A stretch of DNA of 64,000 bases from Corbicula japonica (taxonomy: Eukaryota; Mollusca; Bivalvia; Venerida; Cyrenidae): positions 6,820,001 through 6,884,000 of the forward strand of contig JAZAYU010000012.1 of the NCBI GenBank assembly GCA_038501625.1, read 5' to 3'. The position numbers and the translations under genes are program-made. Shown in pieces: positions 33,053-44,960 of the stretch. Under the pieces are notes generated by a model. It made no database searches. It was not told the DNA's origin and saw only the letters and a list, made by a program, of their open reading frames with translations. Positions within the stretch are counted from its first letter, which is position 1. Each line of letters opens with the position of its first letter.

Positions 33053-33239
33053 TATTTTTAACATGTGTCTGACCAGATCAGCCAGCACATCCTTGCCATC
33101 TGATCAGGATCTACACTTTTCACATTTAGATTTACTAGGTTATTTCTGAGCAAGATGTGACCAGTGTAGATCCAGTTCGGATGGCAAGGATGTGATGGCT
33201 GATCTGGATCTACACTGGTTACACATTAAAAAGTCAATG
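33053..33239. mobile_element. TTAA MITE, core only
   Basis: gaccagatcagccagcacat, tctgatcaggatctacactt, gtgtagatccagttcggatg; the ends are not recognisable. Confidence 0.75.
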
Positions 33240-33499
33240 AATGGGCCCGTACAATTATGTCATATGGAATGAATGATTAAACATTGCTTTAGTGAAAAAC
33301 GAAATGAATGAAATATTAAATGAATGAAATATTAAAATACAATGAGAAACATTTATGCTTTAAAATTTACGATCTTCTGTTACTGATGTTCTTAGAACCT
33401 GAGTTTCCAACAGATTTTTACCTACTTGCTGTCTTGCATCTCTGAATTGATATAAAATATCTTTGCAAAACATCTAGTGATTTCTTGTAATCTCTATGA

Positions 33500-33732
33500 C
33501 CTCACCTCCATATACACGCCTTTATGGCATGGGCAAACAGTGTAGATCCGGATCAGCCAGCATATATGTCCTGTCTGATCAGGATCTGCACTGTTTGCTT
33601 TTTTATTTATTAGGTTATTTCTGATAAAAAGGGAAACAGTGCAGATCTTGATCAGACAGCAATTATTTGCCAGCTGATCTAGATCTTCACTGCTCATGCA
33701 ATTAAAGGCGTATATATGGAGGAAAGGGTGAA
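33500..33732. mobile_element. TTAA MITE, near full-length without TTAA
   Basis: From cctcacctccatatacacgc to tatatggaggaaagggtgaa; the terminal TTAAs are mutated. Confidence 0.85.
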
Positions 33733-33807
33733 ATCTCATAGTTTAATAAGTTAAAAATTTGCCTTGTGTTTTTTGCATATCTGTATTATTGCAATTCATT
33801 TCATTAT

Positions 33808-34522
33808 TGAAACAGTTTTTAGAAACAAAACACACAAGTCCAGTGTTGAATTTTTTATAGGATTTATTCTATTCTATCTATTCTATTATATGAAGATAAA
33901 ATATAGTTCTCTCACATATAGTTCTCTCACACTCTTCGAAAAGTCGAAAGCTTCAATATCTCATAATCTAAACTCAAGAAAACAAAAAGCCCCGAAAATA
34001 GGAGAATTCCCTTTTTATAAGGTGTTCAAATGTAGAACCCTAAATCAACCTAGCTACCGTTAGCGCTAATGTTAACAGCTGTAAGCCCCCGTATACCTTA
34101 GCCCATGCTAATAGTAGCCCCTGTATAGCTTAGCCCTTGCTAATAGTAGCATTTGTTAGCTTAGCATGTTACCATGCTAATAGTAGCCCCTGTATAGCTT
34201 AGCCCATGCTAATAGTAGCATATGTTAGCTTAGCCTGTTACCATGCTAAGCGTTAGCAGAGGGTAGCACCCAAATAAGGATGTTAGCTTAACACTATGCT
34301 ATTAGTGCTAACAGATGATAGCCCCCATATATGGATAGTAGCATCATAAATCAGGAATATTGCCCTGGAGTTGACCTCAACCCCCAGTCCTGTACAAAGC
34401 TTGTCATCAGATAATGCTAACTATTGAGATAACAATTATGAGAAACCCCAGACACACAGCAACAGGCAATAGGAAATTAATTAATGAAAATTAATAGAAA
34501 TTGAACCTTAAAAACTGTAACA
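33808..34522 (-). repeat. LTR (3' LTR of the minus-strand element)
   Basis: 715 bp. On the plus strand it starts TGAAACAGTTTTTAGAAACA and ends CTTAAAAACTGTAACA, so it begins TG and ends CA on either strand. Its central part is a run of TTAGC/GCTAA-rich repeats (gctaatagtagcccctgtat, ttagcttagcatgttaccat). By eye it is identical to 37170-37884. Confidence 0.93.
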
Positions 34523-34534
34523 CTCCCCTCCCCT
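34523..34534 (-). other. Polypurine tract of the LTR element
   Basis: Minus-strand AGGGGAGGGGAG, immediately next to the 3' LTR. It would prime plus-strand DNA synthesis and fixes the orientation. Confidence 0.82.
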
Positions 34535-37152
34535 AGGCATAATGGTCCCCATTATTGAACCTGTTTAGGAATGTCACACTCTCTTGATGTAGAATGCCTA
34601 TGCAAATATGAAATTCCTGTAAAAATTTAACAGAGAACAAGTTATGAAATGAAATGCAAATGAATATAGTGCAGAATATTACTGACTGGAAAAACATGCA
34701 TTAACAGAATGAATAGTCTTCCTTCAGTATGAATCATCTGGAAATATACTATATGAACTGAATGCACAGTCAATACACAAGCAAATAATTATAAAATGAA
34801 CTATTAAACTTGTATGGTATCAGTAATATAGAATTCACTAAAGTCACTGAAGGGTATATTTCGAGTCCTAATTCTGCACTGTATAGGTAATTCCATGCTC
34901 CGGATGTATTCCTAACACTCTCACTATTGTCATTTCACTCACACTATTAAAAAGTGCCACTTAATTATTTAAACTTTAACCTTAACACAAATAGTAATAA
35001 AACGAGAAATATTGGCACATTGTCAGTAATAATTCTTCCAGATTCTGCATCATTAAATGAAATTTACTTAAAATGTTACCAAATGGTATCTGAAATAATA
35101 AACACTACTTCTAAATCCATTTATGAGGAATCACAGTAATCCAAAATTTCGCAAATATGAATTTTGACACAGTATTCCACATATTCGAATTTAACACAAT
35201 TAAATCCAAAGCAAATGAAAGAACCACTTTTAAATTCAACAAACTGAGGAAACATCCTGATGCACAATTCTTTAATCCAATTCACAAGAACAACACTTAA
35301 ATTCCAAATCAAATCATAATTAGAAATATTTACAGTGCTTTCAAATTCCAACAACAAGCATTCGGTCAAATGTACAATAACAAACGGAAATATTCCTGTT
35401 TGGTTACTCCAACTTCTTTGTAAAACCAAAATTGAAGAATCATCAATTGTGCTTCACAAAATATTCCAACATTTTGAAATAGTTTAATCCAGACCAAGGA
35501 ATCATATATTTAACATTCCTCTAAACAAATTAATTTCCACAATAAACAAAACACAGATCATATCATTTCTAAGTTCACTGTTTGAAACTAAAACTAGAAA
35601 AGTCTGAGTTTCTTTGTTGCAGCTTCTTCCTTTCTGTTGGTCCCTTTGTTCTCACAGATGCACTGACAGATTTTAAGCAGAACCTAAACCTGTCTAGCAA
35701 AGCCAGTACCAGAAAAATTTATTGTGAACAACCTGTCCATAACTTCTGTGATATTCAAATTTACAACTGCTATAGTCAATGCTTGAACAAATTCATTCTG
35801 ATAAATTTGACAGTTTATTTTCTTAGTTCTTTTCTGGACAAACATGTTCACCTGTGAACCAAAAACATAGGTCTTTTCTTCTACCAACAATATTTATATA
35901 AACATTATATAAAATGAATTGAGTTCTAAATATTCAGCCTCTACTAAACACCGTTAAATTAATTGACATGTTGAACGCTTGCTGCAACAACATCTGCCCA
36001 GCTCCCTGCTGACCATTATCACGTAATGATGATGACTATTCCCAGCGGTACAATTGAAAGTTCAATATCTTCAGTTAATATCAATTTAAACTGCATGCTG
36101 TGGTCAAAATCTCTCCCAGTCTAATCATAAATTACTTTAAACAAGGTTTCCTCCATTTCCTTCATAACCTGAACGAAACAACTGATCTGGTGTAATGTCC
36201 CTATTCTCAGCAAACCGATGTTAAATGCACTGATTGACAAATGATACAATGTTGCTGCATTTTCGAATAATGAGCTGTATCAAAGTCAATATATGCGAAC
36301 ATCCTGAGACAGGAATGTTTGTCAAGTTGTAGACCATCATTATTTCAACACTTGGAAGCGCAATCGGCGAGCCGCAGTGACATTATTTCCACAGGTTAAT
36401 AATCCATGGTACAGTCTGACACTTTTCATTTCACCTACCAGGCTACTTCCCATAACCTGGTATCACTTGGTCTTACTGACCGACCTTGTTAGTTTTTGTC
36501 AGTTTCCCTAACTGACAAATTACGACATAGACATAGAAGTTTCAAGACCCACACATGTTGTTACTTCCGAAATCTAAATCAATACATTACGCGTTTCTTA
36601 GAAAGTTAGATCTCTTACTGAAGATAACACAACTTAAAATTCCATATGAAAATCCATTTTCAATGTTCAAAAAAAAAAAATTAGCTGAACAAAAGGAAAA
36701 TCAAAATCTTCACACAATGCAAAATCCAGATTTGTCTGCATAACACACAACTGGCAAGGATGTCCATTTTCGGTCCGAATCGTTAACAAAGTAATCATTT
36801 TCCAACAGTTCTGTCTATTTAAATGTATTCTTTACATTTCCTTTGGAACAGACATTTGAATACACAAGTTCTGGTGTGAAGAAAACTGTGAACTCTCTCA
36901 TGCTCAGGGTAAAATTCTGAGTTTTGGATCCCTGTACTCTTCATTACTTTAAAGTAATTCCAACCATTTGTACCTGCTTCCAATGCTGAACAAATAGCCA
37001 CAAATACCATGAGTACTTTTTCCCACATGTTGATGTTCTTACAGATATCCACAATTTGGTGACTGTAACAGTTCAAAGTGACATCAAATAAATCCAGGAA
37101 TTCAACATAAAATAAATGTTAATAAATCTTCCTGACGTGTTAAAGTCTTTAT

Positions 37153-37168
37153 CCCAACGCTGCCACCA
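37153..37168 (-). other. Primer-binding site of the LTR element
   Basis: Minus-strand TGGTGGCAGCGTTGGG, starting one base inside the 5' LTR. The initial TGG is complementary to the CCA end of a tRNA. The tRNA cannot be named from the sequence alone. Confidence 0.75.
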
Positions 37169-37169
37169 G

Positions 37170-37884
37170 TGAAACAGTTTTTAGAAACAAAACACACAAG
37201 TCCAGTGTTGAATTTTTTATAGGATTTATTCTATTCTATCTATTCTATTATATGAAGATAAAATATAGTTCTCTCACATATAGTTCTCTCACACTCTTCG
37301 AAAAGTCGAAAGCTTCAATATCTCATAATCTAAACTCAAGAAAACAAAAAGCCCCGAAAATAGGAGAATTCCCTTTTTATAAGGTGTTCAAATGTAGAAC
37401 CCTAAATCAACCTAGCTACCGTTAGCGCTAATGTTAACAGCTGTAAGCCCCCGTATACCTTAGCCCATGCTAATAGTAGCCCCTGTATAGCTTAGCCCTT
37501 GCTAATAGTAGCATTTGTTAGCTTAGCATGTTACCATGCTAATAGTAGCCCCTGTATAGCTTAGCCCATGCTAATAGTAGCATATGTTAGCTTAGCCTGT
37601 TACCATGCTAAGCGTTAGCAGAGGGTAGCACCCAAATAAGGATGTTAGCTTAACACTATGCTATTAGTGCTAACAGATGATAGCCCCCATATATGGATAG
37701 TAGCATCATAAATCAGGAATATTGCCCTGGAGTTGACCTCAACCCCCAGTCCTGTACAAAGCTTGTCATCAGATAATGCTAACTATTGAGATAACAATTA
37801 TGAGAAACCCCAGACACACAGCAACAGGCAATAGGAAATTAATTAATGAAAATTAATAGAAATTGAACCTTAAAAACTGTAACA
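37170..37884 (-). repeat. LTR (5' LTR of the minus-strand element)
   Basis: 715 bp, by eye identical to 33808-34522, including the TTAGC-rich central repeats, implying recent insertion. Confidence 0.93.
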
Positions 37885-38011
37885 TTATATAATTGTGGTT
37901 GTTGTGTGCCTTTGCATGTTTTTTTGTGGTGTTTAATTACCACAAATGTAATAAGCACATGGGGTGCAAGAATTCCTGATCTATATATAAAGAATAACAG
38001 GTTAGTAATAC

Positions 38012-38191
38012 CAGGGCTTCTTTTCACTCCAAGGGGAAGGGGCCCACGCCCTATAATTTTGGGGAAAATAGGGGAATGAAGAAACCTGATGTAGAGATAC
38101 ATAAGGGGGAAAACTGCATGATTTTAAAGAATTTTTTTGAGGGGAAGGCGCGCATAAACGGCCTCTATTAAAGAAGGGGAAAAAAGCCCTA
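38012..38191. mobile_element. CAGGGCTT element, short copy
   Basis: Ends CAGGGCTTCTTTTCACTCC and GGGGAAAAAAGCCCT. The flanks aatac and aaata are compatible with a worn 5-bp duplication. The body is rich in GGGGAA runs like the 45731-46122 element. Confidence 0.65.
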
Positions 38192-39485
38192 AATATTGTT
38201 TTTTGATAATAAGTGATATTGGACAAGGCCGATATGGTTGTAGATAATGCTAGGCTCTTTCCGACCATATTGGCAAGGTTTTCGGCATACAAATTTATAC
38301 ATCTGTCCTAGAGACATATTAATTTTTGGCCATCTCTTTTCATTTCTTCTAATTTTTGTGTGAAAAATACTGACATATCAGCAACATACAAGGTGTCATA
38401 AAAATGAAATAAAAAGAATAAATTTGCCTAAACTTTTGGGAAAAATCTACAAACCTGTCATTTAGAAAAGTTGGACGTTTAACTGTCGTAGGCTTCAGAT
38501 TTGTAAAATCCACTTATCCTGCTGGATTCATGAACATAAAGCTAGAACTATATTCTATTTGCATGTCTAACATGATTTATGAACACAAAATAATACTTCA
38601 TTAGTCTCTTTTTATCTTATTCTTACTTCATTTGAACACCAGCAACAGAGCCATTTAAATTTTTAAGACGAGGTCTAAAATCGAAATGGCCATGACACAT
38701 TCGATTGAAAAACATCATTACTTTTAACACATAAATCCATCAGCATATTTAAAGAAACAATTAAAAACATGTTTTCTGTCCAAATTATCCATAAAACGGT
38801 ATGTCCGAAAGCGAATACACTATTGTGTCAGAAGAACTGTTCACAAATTGATGTCCACAAATTGTCACAAATACATGGACGTAGACTGTTAAGGTATAGA
38901 CTCTTAAGTTTTGGGCAACTTGCAAAAGGGTATGATAAAAAAAAGGCAACTATCTTACTATTCTTGAATATTTAGTCAAGTTTCAGGGAGCTGTCCAAAA
39001 AAGGTACCTTTTCCTGTGACGCGCCCCATATTCAGTTTGTCATAAACTTGATGAAAGTTTAATAAAGGTTAACCAGTTACCTAATGTGGCATTAATAAGT
39101 AGGAAAATGGAATTGTCTTAATTGTATATTAACCCATGTATTAACCCACAATTACATAGCAATGGAGTAGCATGAAACTGTTGTGTGTTATAAGGAAAAC
39201 AGGAACAGATAAAATAGTTTTACACTAAATTGCCATATCATTTACTTAGTGCAATAATCACATTAATACCATTGAAATATGAAGGACTTAGACCATTTCT
39301 GCACTAAATTTTCATATCTAGTATAATAATTATTTCAGTATTCTGTCCTCTACATCTCGCGTAATTATCATATATACACATGTACATGACATGAATACAT
39401 CACCAGTATGTTGCAAGTTTGGCGTCATAAAAGAGTTTGGATATCTCGAAGTATGATGATATGTGTGATAATCTAAAGATATAAA
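38192..39485. other. TBC1D4 intron 1, no recognisable feature
   Basis: Unique-looking AT-rich intron. Confidence 0.5.
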
Positions 39486-39707
39486 AACTGGAGTTTTGCT
39501 TCTCAAAAACAGGAATTTTGCTTCACCAAAACTGGAATTTTGCTTCTCCAAAACTGGAGTTTTGCTTCTCCAAAACTGGAATTTTATTTCTCCAAAACTG
39601 GATTTTTGCTTCTCCAAAACTGGAAATTTGCTTCTCAAAAACTGGAATTTTGCTTCTCCAAAACTGGAATTTTGCTTCACCAAAACTGGAATTTTACCTT
39701 TAAAAAT
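39486..39707. repeat. 22-bp minisatellite, ten copies
   Basis: Tandem units of TTTTGCTTCTCCAAAACTGG plus AA. Because 22 is not a multiple of three but the array lacks stops, several frames on both strands stay open with the same repeated peptide; they are not genes. Confidence 0.93.
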
Positions 39708-40604
39708 GGAAATTTTAGAGATACTCAATGACTCCTTTTGATGTTCTTATATCTTAGACAGAAAGGAAAGAAAAGGTTAACAAATTTTAATGAAATTTAT
39801 AAATCAAGTTGACAAGATCTCTGCCATTGAATGTAGGGAATCTATTAAATTCCTGCTGGAATAATTTTTCAATATCTGGAATTTCGTTTGTAATATTTTA
39901 GTCTGAATATCACAATCTGTGTGAAGTAATCCTTGTTTTACCTGCTCAGACATTGTGTCATCAATGCAACCATTCCTTGATGTTCTGAATGAAACCACTT
40001 GCAATTTAAGTTTTGCTTGCTAGAGTTATGGTGTGCATTGTGACAAATGATGGCATCCACCAAAGCATTAGGCGTACAGATCTGACTGCGAATTTGTTTA
40101 GAGCACATGTTAAGCTTTGGTTAAATTCAAAGCAATTTATAAAAATCTCACATTTTTGCTACACTGCTACATAAGGGACAATTTTTTACAACATTTTCTT
40201 GTAACTTAAAAAGTTTTAATGCAATCTTTATGAAACTTGACAACAGCATGGTTAAGTAATTCTACATCTGTCACTTAGCTGATCAATGTTCAGTCACAAA
40301 TAGTGTTTTGTTAATGAAAGATAAAAGGCAAAGTTGTTCATTTTTTGAATTTTCCTCATTGTTGCTTTGTCCATTATTAAAACTTAATATTGGTTGTTAA
40401 ATTATGACAACAGGGTCATGATGAAACCAAACTCTTTAGGTCAGGATCAGATTTGATGGAGTTGTGCCCCTTTGTGTACTTGGATTTGGCATGAAAACTT
40501 AACATTGTCTATAACTTCGCCATTTCTTTTTATTTCTTTATCAAACAATCAGTATTGTTTTCTGACAAGGAAAATGAAGGGTCAACTGAACACTTATCAA
40601 GTTT

Positions 40605-40862
40605 TTATTATGCCCCTATGAAGTTTGATGCATATAGAGTAGCACATGTTTGTACGTATGTCCGTTTATCCGTATGTATGTACGTCCCCCAAATATTGTG
40701 GCATCAACTTCTCCTAAGCTATCAGTCAGATTTCTTTCAAACTTGCACAGCAGGATGTGAAGATGATCGTAAAAAATTTTTTTCCTGCAACCATTTTTAC
40801 CAGAGTTATGGCCCTTTGTTACAAATGTTGTTGTAGGAGTGAGGACATCAGTGTCCAGCAGA
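40605..40862 (+). repeat. Dispersed 'gcatatagagtagca' repeat fragment
   Basis: tgcccctatgaagtttgatg, (GTAT/GTAC) runs near 40650-40685, ccccaaatattgtggcatca, gagttatggccctttgttac. Homologous in order to 21430-21675. Confidence 0.7.
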
Positions 40863-41149
40863 CACAGTCTAGTTCAACCACATTGCTGGGGTCCTGAAAA
40901 TAAAGGTCGGGTTATGAAAATATTGGCTATATAGGAGGTTTTCCTCTCTTGCATGTAGGAGATGATAATAAAATCTGCCAGATTTTCCGGCTTCTTTCTT
41001 GTCAGACTTATATGTCGTGTGGGTGGAAGCGCACCAGGCGAAATGTCAATGCTTTTAGCATGTCTTCTTTGATTCCATCTCGGAACTCTTACCCTTTAAA
41101 GTGCTGAATTGCTGAATGTAGTTGACTTACCTTGGCCTAAGATAATAAA

Positions 41150-41240
41150 ACTAAATCTGGAGACCAGTCTCAAATCTCTAGCATCTGATTGGCTAAAATG
41201 ATGATTGGTCCCCATTTCATTAGTTTATGATCTTGGGCCC
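41150..41240. mobile_element. Foldback MITE, half copy
   Basis: gaccagtctcaaatctctag and catctgattggctaaaatga, ending gatcttgggccc; the second arm is mostly deleted. Confidence 0.7.
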
Positions 41241-41300
41241 TTGTCAATCAATTAATGCAAGTCTGTTGATTTGTCATTGCAGTGATTTACAGAAATTTAT

Positions 41301-41440
41301 TAACTCTTGAACCCATTGGTACAGCTTTTATTGCGTGGACGAACAGTTTAGATCCAGACCAGCTGGCACATTATATTCATTAGGTTATTTCTGAACAAAA
41401 GGCAGTGTAGATCCAGATCAGGTGGCATAAATGGGTAACA
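41301..41440. mobile_element. TTAA MITE, degraded copy
   Basis: gcgtggacgaacagtttagatcc, then a deletion, then cattaggttatttctgaac and gtgtagatccagatcaggtgg. Confidence 0.65.
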
Positions 41441-41917
41441 AATTTCTAAAGAACACCCCTATTAACTATCATTGCACTTGCTCGAATCAAACAAACGGTA
41501 AGACTATTATATTAATTTAGTGTGCAAAGGGTTAAGTGATTTGCGACACCAACAAACACAAACACTTACTAAGTGGATGAAATTAGGAAATCTGCATAAG
41601 ATGATAATAATATGTATATATCCGCTTTCAGCATTATGTTAAGTATTATTTTGAGTGGTACACGATCTTTCTGATGATTTCAGCTTCTTTTGTGTTGCAA
41701 ATGCGGTCATACCTTTGTTTTGAGGATTCTTTGTGTTTTTCTTTCAATCAATTAGCATATCAATAGTTTTGTATGTATATGTAAGCATAACCCAGGCAAC
41801 TCTGTTCGCATTATGTTCCTGGTTGAATTTTAAACTTCCTAATGTGAACAAAAACACTTCTTCAAACATAGAAATGGATTAAACTGATTTATTGGTGCAT
41901 TTTGATATTTTCAAAAA

Positions 41918-42784
41918 ATGGCTGGACTCAAAAAAGGGAATAAAAATGAAAAGAATTTTGCGACATTTTATTTTGGATCTTCTCCAGACCTTCAAAAGGT
42001 TGAGAAAATTCCGAATAAGAAAATACCGAATTCCATGACGCAGAGTACTGGTTCAAAAATGCCAAGCGCAAGTGCTGTGAGTGAGCCAAATGTTCCCATC
42101 CAATATTTTGAATTAAATGAAGAAGCTATGCTATCGTGTTGGAAGAATGTTCATGGTTTAACACAGGAACTAGATACTTACCCGTCAAGTGATAGACATC
42201 GTAAGGGCATACTACGATCAGCCTCAATAGCTGTGATTCGACCTTTAAGTGATGACTTGAGATCATCGTTAAGTAGAGCCAACAATCAGATGATACCAAA
42301 TGTTTCATCATTGAACAACTTTGAAAGATTAAATGGACTAAACAACACTTTAGGCGATTTAAAACCTGATTTTTCTAACAGCTTAAGAAGGCGATCTACT
42401 GATTTAAGTGATATTCAAGAAGGATCTATTAGTTTTCAAAAACATGGAATAAGTCGACGAAATAGTGAAATAATTTTGACACAAAGTGAAAAAATGAAAT
42501 TAAGTCAGAGACCTTTACAAGGGATCTTGGAAACGCAACCAGGTTTTGTAGAGAGTACTGCTGGCTCGCAACATGGGTTTGCAGAGCGAACAGCTGCTAG
42601 TCGGCAAAAGTCATTTCCCCTTAGTCAAAGCGAGCGGACATTTCTAGAGAATGATCCGGTATTGCAGAAGGAGGCTAAGAGGCATTCAATGCCACTTCCT
42701 GTTGTTTACCAGAAAGCTATGATGAATAAGATAATACTGTCTCGTAATCAAACTGCCGATCATATCGAAGAACTAACTGATGCG
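41918..42784 (+). CDS. Candidate alternative first exon of the TBC1D4-like gene
   Basis: 289 open codons from an ATG (an in-frame TGA lies five codons upstream) to the donor GATGCG|GTAAGA, phase 0. The start M-A-G-L-K-K-G-N has no recognised family; the end H-I-E-E-L-T-D-A would join V-P-E-L-F-Q of the exon at 50198 in frame. The segment is hydrophilic and Ser/Thr-rich with basic phosphosite patterns: R-R-R-S160, R-R-N-S183, R-Q-K-S232-F-P and K-R-H-S257-M-P, the last two resembling 14-3-3 mode I sites. It lies within the 25-kb first intron. Since the first PTB domain is continuous across 24892/50198 in relatives, this exon is more likely an alternative start than an internal cassette. Its reality rests on length, frame and splice signal only; no homology is claimed. 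Confidence 0.68.
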
Positions 42785-42934
42785 GTAAGATAAGCTAAAC
42801 TTATCGGCCTGCCCTTTGTATGCAATCTTTTCCTATATTATTGTAATAATTTGTTTCTAATTCTGGTGTTTTGCAATATACAATTCTTGTATATACCGTT
42901 TTTAGATCTTTATAATCTTGATTTTATCACTTTA

Positions 42935-43323
42935 CAATCAAAGGTGTATTAAGCAACCACCTAAGGGAGTGACAAAAAGTGGCTGCTCAATACAGGTGGC
43001 TGTTTAAGACAGGTAAAATTTATAACAAAATGTCAGTTTAGGACATATTCAAACTGGCTGTTTAAGACAATAAGTTGCTGATTGCAGGTGGCTTTTAACA
43101 CTTTCCTCCATATTTAAGCATTTTTACGCATGTGCAACCAGTGTAGATCCAGATCTGCCGACACAACTGTGCAGTTTGGTCAGAAATAACCTAACCAATC
43201 ATAAAGCGAACAGTTCAGCTCCTCATCAGACAACACGGATGTGCTGGCTGATCTGGATCTACACTGTTCGCCCATGCCATAAAGATGTGTCTATGGAGGA
43301 AAGGGTTAAGGCAGGTTCAACTG
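42935..43323. mobile_element. CAGTYGAACCTG MITE, second copy, carrying a TTAA MITE
   Basis: Homologous to 25391-25787 (accacctaagggagtgacaa, aatgtcagtttaggacatat, ggcaggttcaactg). The left terminal repeat is worn. A TTAA MITE is inserted near its right end. Confidence 0.75.
43095..43309. mobile_element. TTAA MITE inserted in the second CAGTYGAACCTG copy
   Basis: TTAACACTTTCCTCCATATT to GGAGGAAAGGGTTAA. The corresponding site is empty in the 25391 element (ggctgCTAAggcaggtt). Confidence 0.9.
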
Positions 43324-43349
43324 CATAGTGATATTTTGATCAGGTTTGT

Positions 43350-43460
43350 TATGGCTGAGAATCAACAATTGTGGATTCATATCGCACTGCAGGCTGATCT
43401 GGATAAACACTGGTTGTGCATGTGTTCAATGGAAGGCATACCTTGAGAGAAAGGGTTAAT
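43350..43460. mobile_element. TTAA MITE, right-end fragment
   Basis: gcaggctgatctggataaac, actggttgtgcatgtg, ending GAGAGAAAGGGTTAA. Confidence 0.65.
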
Positions 43461-43465
43461 ATTAT

Positions 43466-43610
43466 ATAAATATCACATCCCATTGGGGGAAACAGTACGA
43501 AATGTTAACCCGAGAGAAGTAATGTCAACCGAGGCGTTAGCCGAGGTTGACATTACCTTCTCAAGGGTTAACATTTCGTACTGTTTCCCCCAATGGGATG
43601 TGATATTTAT
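43466..43610. mobile_element. Foldback with ~60-bp arms
   Basis: ATAAATATCACATCCCATTG, then GGGGAAACAGTACGAAATGT on the left, and their complements on the right up to TGGGATGTGATATTTAT. The centre is CCGAGGCGTTAGCCGAGG. Only a few mismatches in the arms. Confidence 0.88.
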
Positions 43611-43967
43611 TTTATTACACCGAACATTTGTTTTTTTAGAGATCTTGACTATGACCAAATTTTGTTTGGGAACAAAATCAAGCGCCGGAAGTCCAAAATC
43701 AATAATGCTCAATAAGCGGCTACAAATAATGATCAAAATGCGTTTATCTCCCTTGGTCAATTACGCATGCGTAGAAGTTAATTTGTAATCTGATTTCCAA
43801 GATATTTATTTTTAGATCCACGCGAGGGTGACATGATGCTGTCACATATGTGACAGTAGCGATTATCTCCCTGTGACGTCACATTACGCTATATAGTAAA
43901 CTAATCACGTGAGGTGTAATAATACAATTTTGACTGAGATTTGAACCCATTACTGCTTGGGATATAG

Positions 43968-44110
43968 CTGTAACCCATGGGTAGACAGTGTAGACCCAGA
44001 TCAGCCAGCACATTCAGTCAGAGCAGGATGTACACTGTTTGCTTTTGGATTCACTATAAATTATTTCTGACCAAGAAGCTCTTAGATCCAGGTCTTATGG
44101 ACACACGTGT
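43968..44110. mobile_element. TTAA MITE, degraded copy
   Basis: ggtagacagtgtagacccag, atcagccagcacattcag, gcaggatgtacactgtttgc; the second half is decayed. Confidence 0.65.
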
Positions 44111-44668
44111 CAAGTATTTAAATCAAATTTTTTGTTCAGTAGTTTTGTCATGTCTTTATTTCAGTCCATCCTGAAATGTACTATCTTTCAACCATGTACA
44201 TAATATCTGTGCATGTGATATTCTATTATGCTTGGTTTTCAATTTTATGCATTTTGTTAACAAATTGGTATTGGCTGCAGGTTATTAAGCCATTTCACAG
44301 TCATATTCATTATTCAAACAAAACTAGGTCTTTTTAAATTGATAAATAATGCACTAAATGTTTTGCAATATTATGAGTGCCTGAGGTATCAGCTCACATT
44401 TTACTTGTTCACAAATTTAACTTGTCTGATTAGTGGTTATTTCGGAATTCAGACTAATTTGCATAATTTTCTTTTTGTTGTATTTACCAATTTAAGTCAA
44501 TACGCCATTCTCCATTCTCGAGTTGTTTATCACATTGTTTACCCGCTGAATCTGAGTAATGTACTCCCCTTTTTTCTGTTGCCTGTGATCATCTTGCTCA
44601 TCTTGATCTACACTGATGAAAAATACCTAATTAAGTTGTGATTAGCACTTATTAACATAGAATAAGTT
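44111..44668. other. TBC1D4 intron 1, no recognisable feature
   Basis: AT-rich. An open frame at 44339-44641 is hydrophobic by composition and has no recognised domain, splice context or start support. Confidence 0.5.
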
Positions 44669-44680
44669 AAAAAGTTATAG

Positions 44681-44960
44681 GAGAGCGAATCACTAGCTCA
44701 GTGGTTAGCGTATCTGCCTCGCTGGTTCGATCCCCTGCTTCTCCAACTAAAAGTACCAACAGTCTTTCGGAAGAGACTTTAAACCGAGGTCCAGTGTAGT
44801 GGTGCTATACACCCGGCACTTGAAAGAACAAGGGACGATTCTGGAATTGGAAAGTCCTCTGTATCTTGCACTATCCTTCAAAAACATAAAATGACTAACA
44901 CTCTTCTGGAGGCATTGCTCATATGGGCTTCCGGTAGCGACGATAAATAAATCTAAATAC
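44681..44960 (+). mobile_element. tRNA-derived SINE, 280 bp, 12-bp TSD
   Basis: The head has polymerase III boxes TAGCTCAGTGGTTAGCG (A) and GGTTCGATCCC (B, 44723). The body includes cttcggaagagactttaaac-like sequence, as the central domains shared among animal SINEs, and the tail ends cgataaataaatctaaatac. AAAAAGTTATAG is duplicated exactly at 44669-44680 and 44961-44972. Confidence 0.88.

Larger units (their letters stand above)
33808..37884 (-). mobile_element. Non-coding LTR retrotransposon, 4077 bp
   Basis: Two apparently identical 715-bp LTRs enclose 2647 bp. TTAT flanks both sides (33804-33807 and 37885-37888), a 4-bp duplication. Read on the minus strand, TGGTGGCAGCGTTGGG (37168 down to 37153) follows the 5' LTR after one spacer base, as a primer-binding site should. 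AGGGGAGGGGAG (34534 down to 34523) directly precedes the 3' LTR, as a polypurine tract. The interior has no gag, protease, reverse transcriptase or integrase frame on either strand; the longest minus-strand frame, near 35121-35429, resembles none of them. The element must have been moved by proteins made elsewhere. Confidence 0.92.

Noticed and set aside
35121..35429. gag-like frame in the LTR element
   Set aside because: No zinc knuckle, protease or reverse transcriptase motifs; composition matches the surrounding non-coding DNA.
39330..39741. Overlapping open frames with SFGEAKF- or SPKLEFCF-type repeats
   Set aside because: All are shifted readings of the 22-bp tandem array.
42126..42311. 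Minus-strand open frame
   Set aside because: A shadow of the 289-codon plus-strand exon.
44681..44760. tRNA gene
   Set aside because: A and B boxes are present but no full cloverleaf is visible, and the unit continues into a SINE body with a 12-bp duplication.
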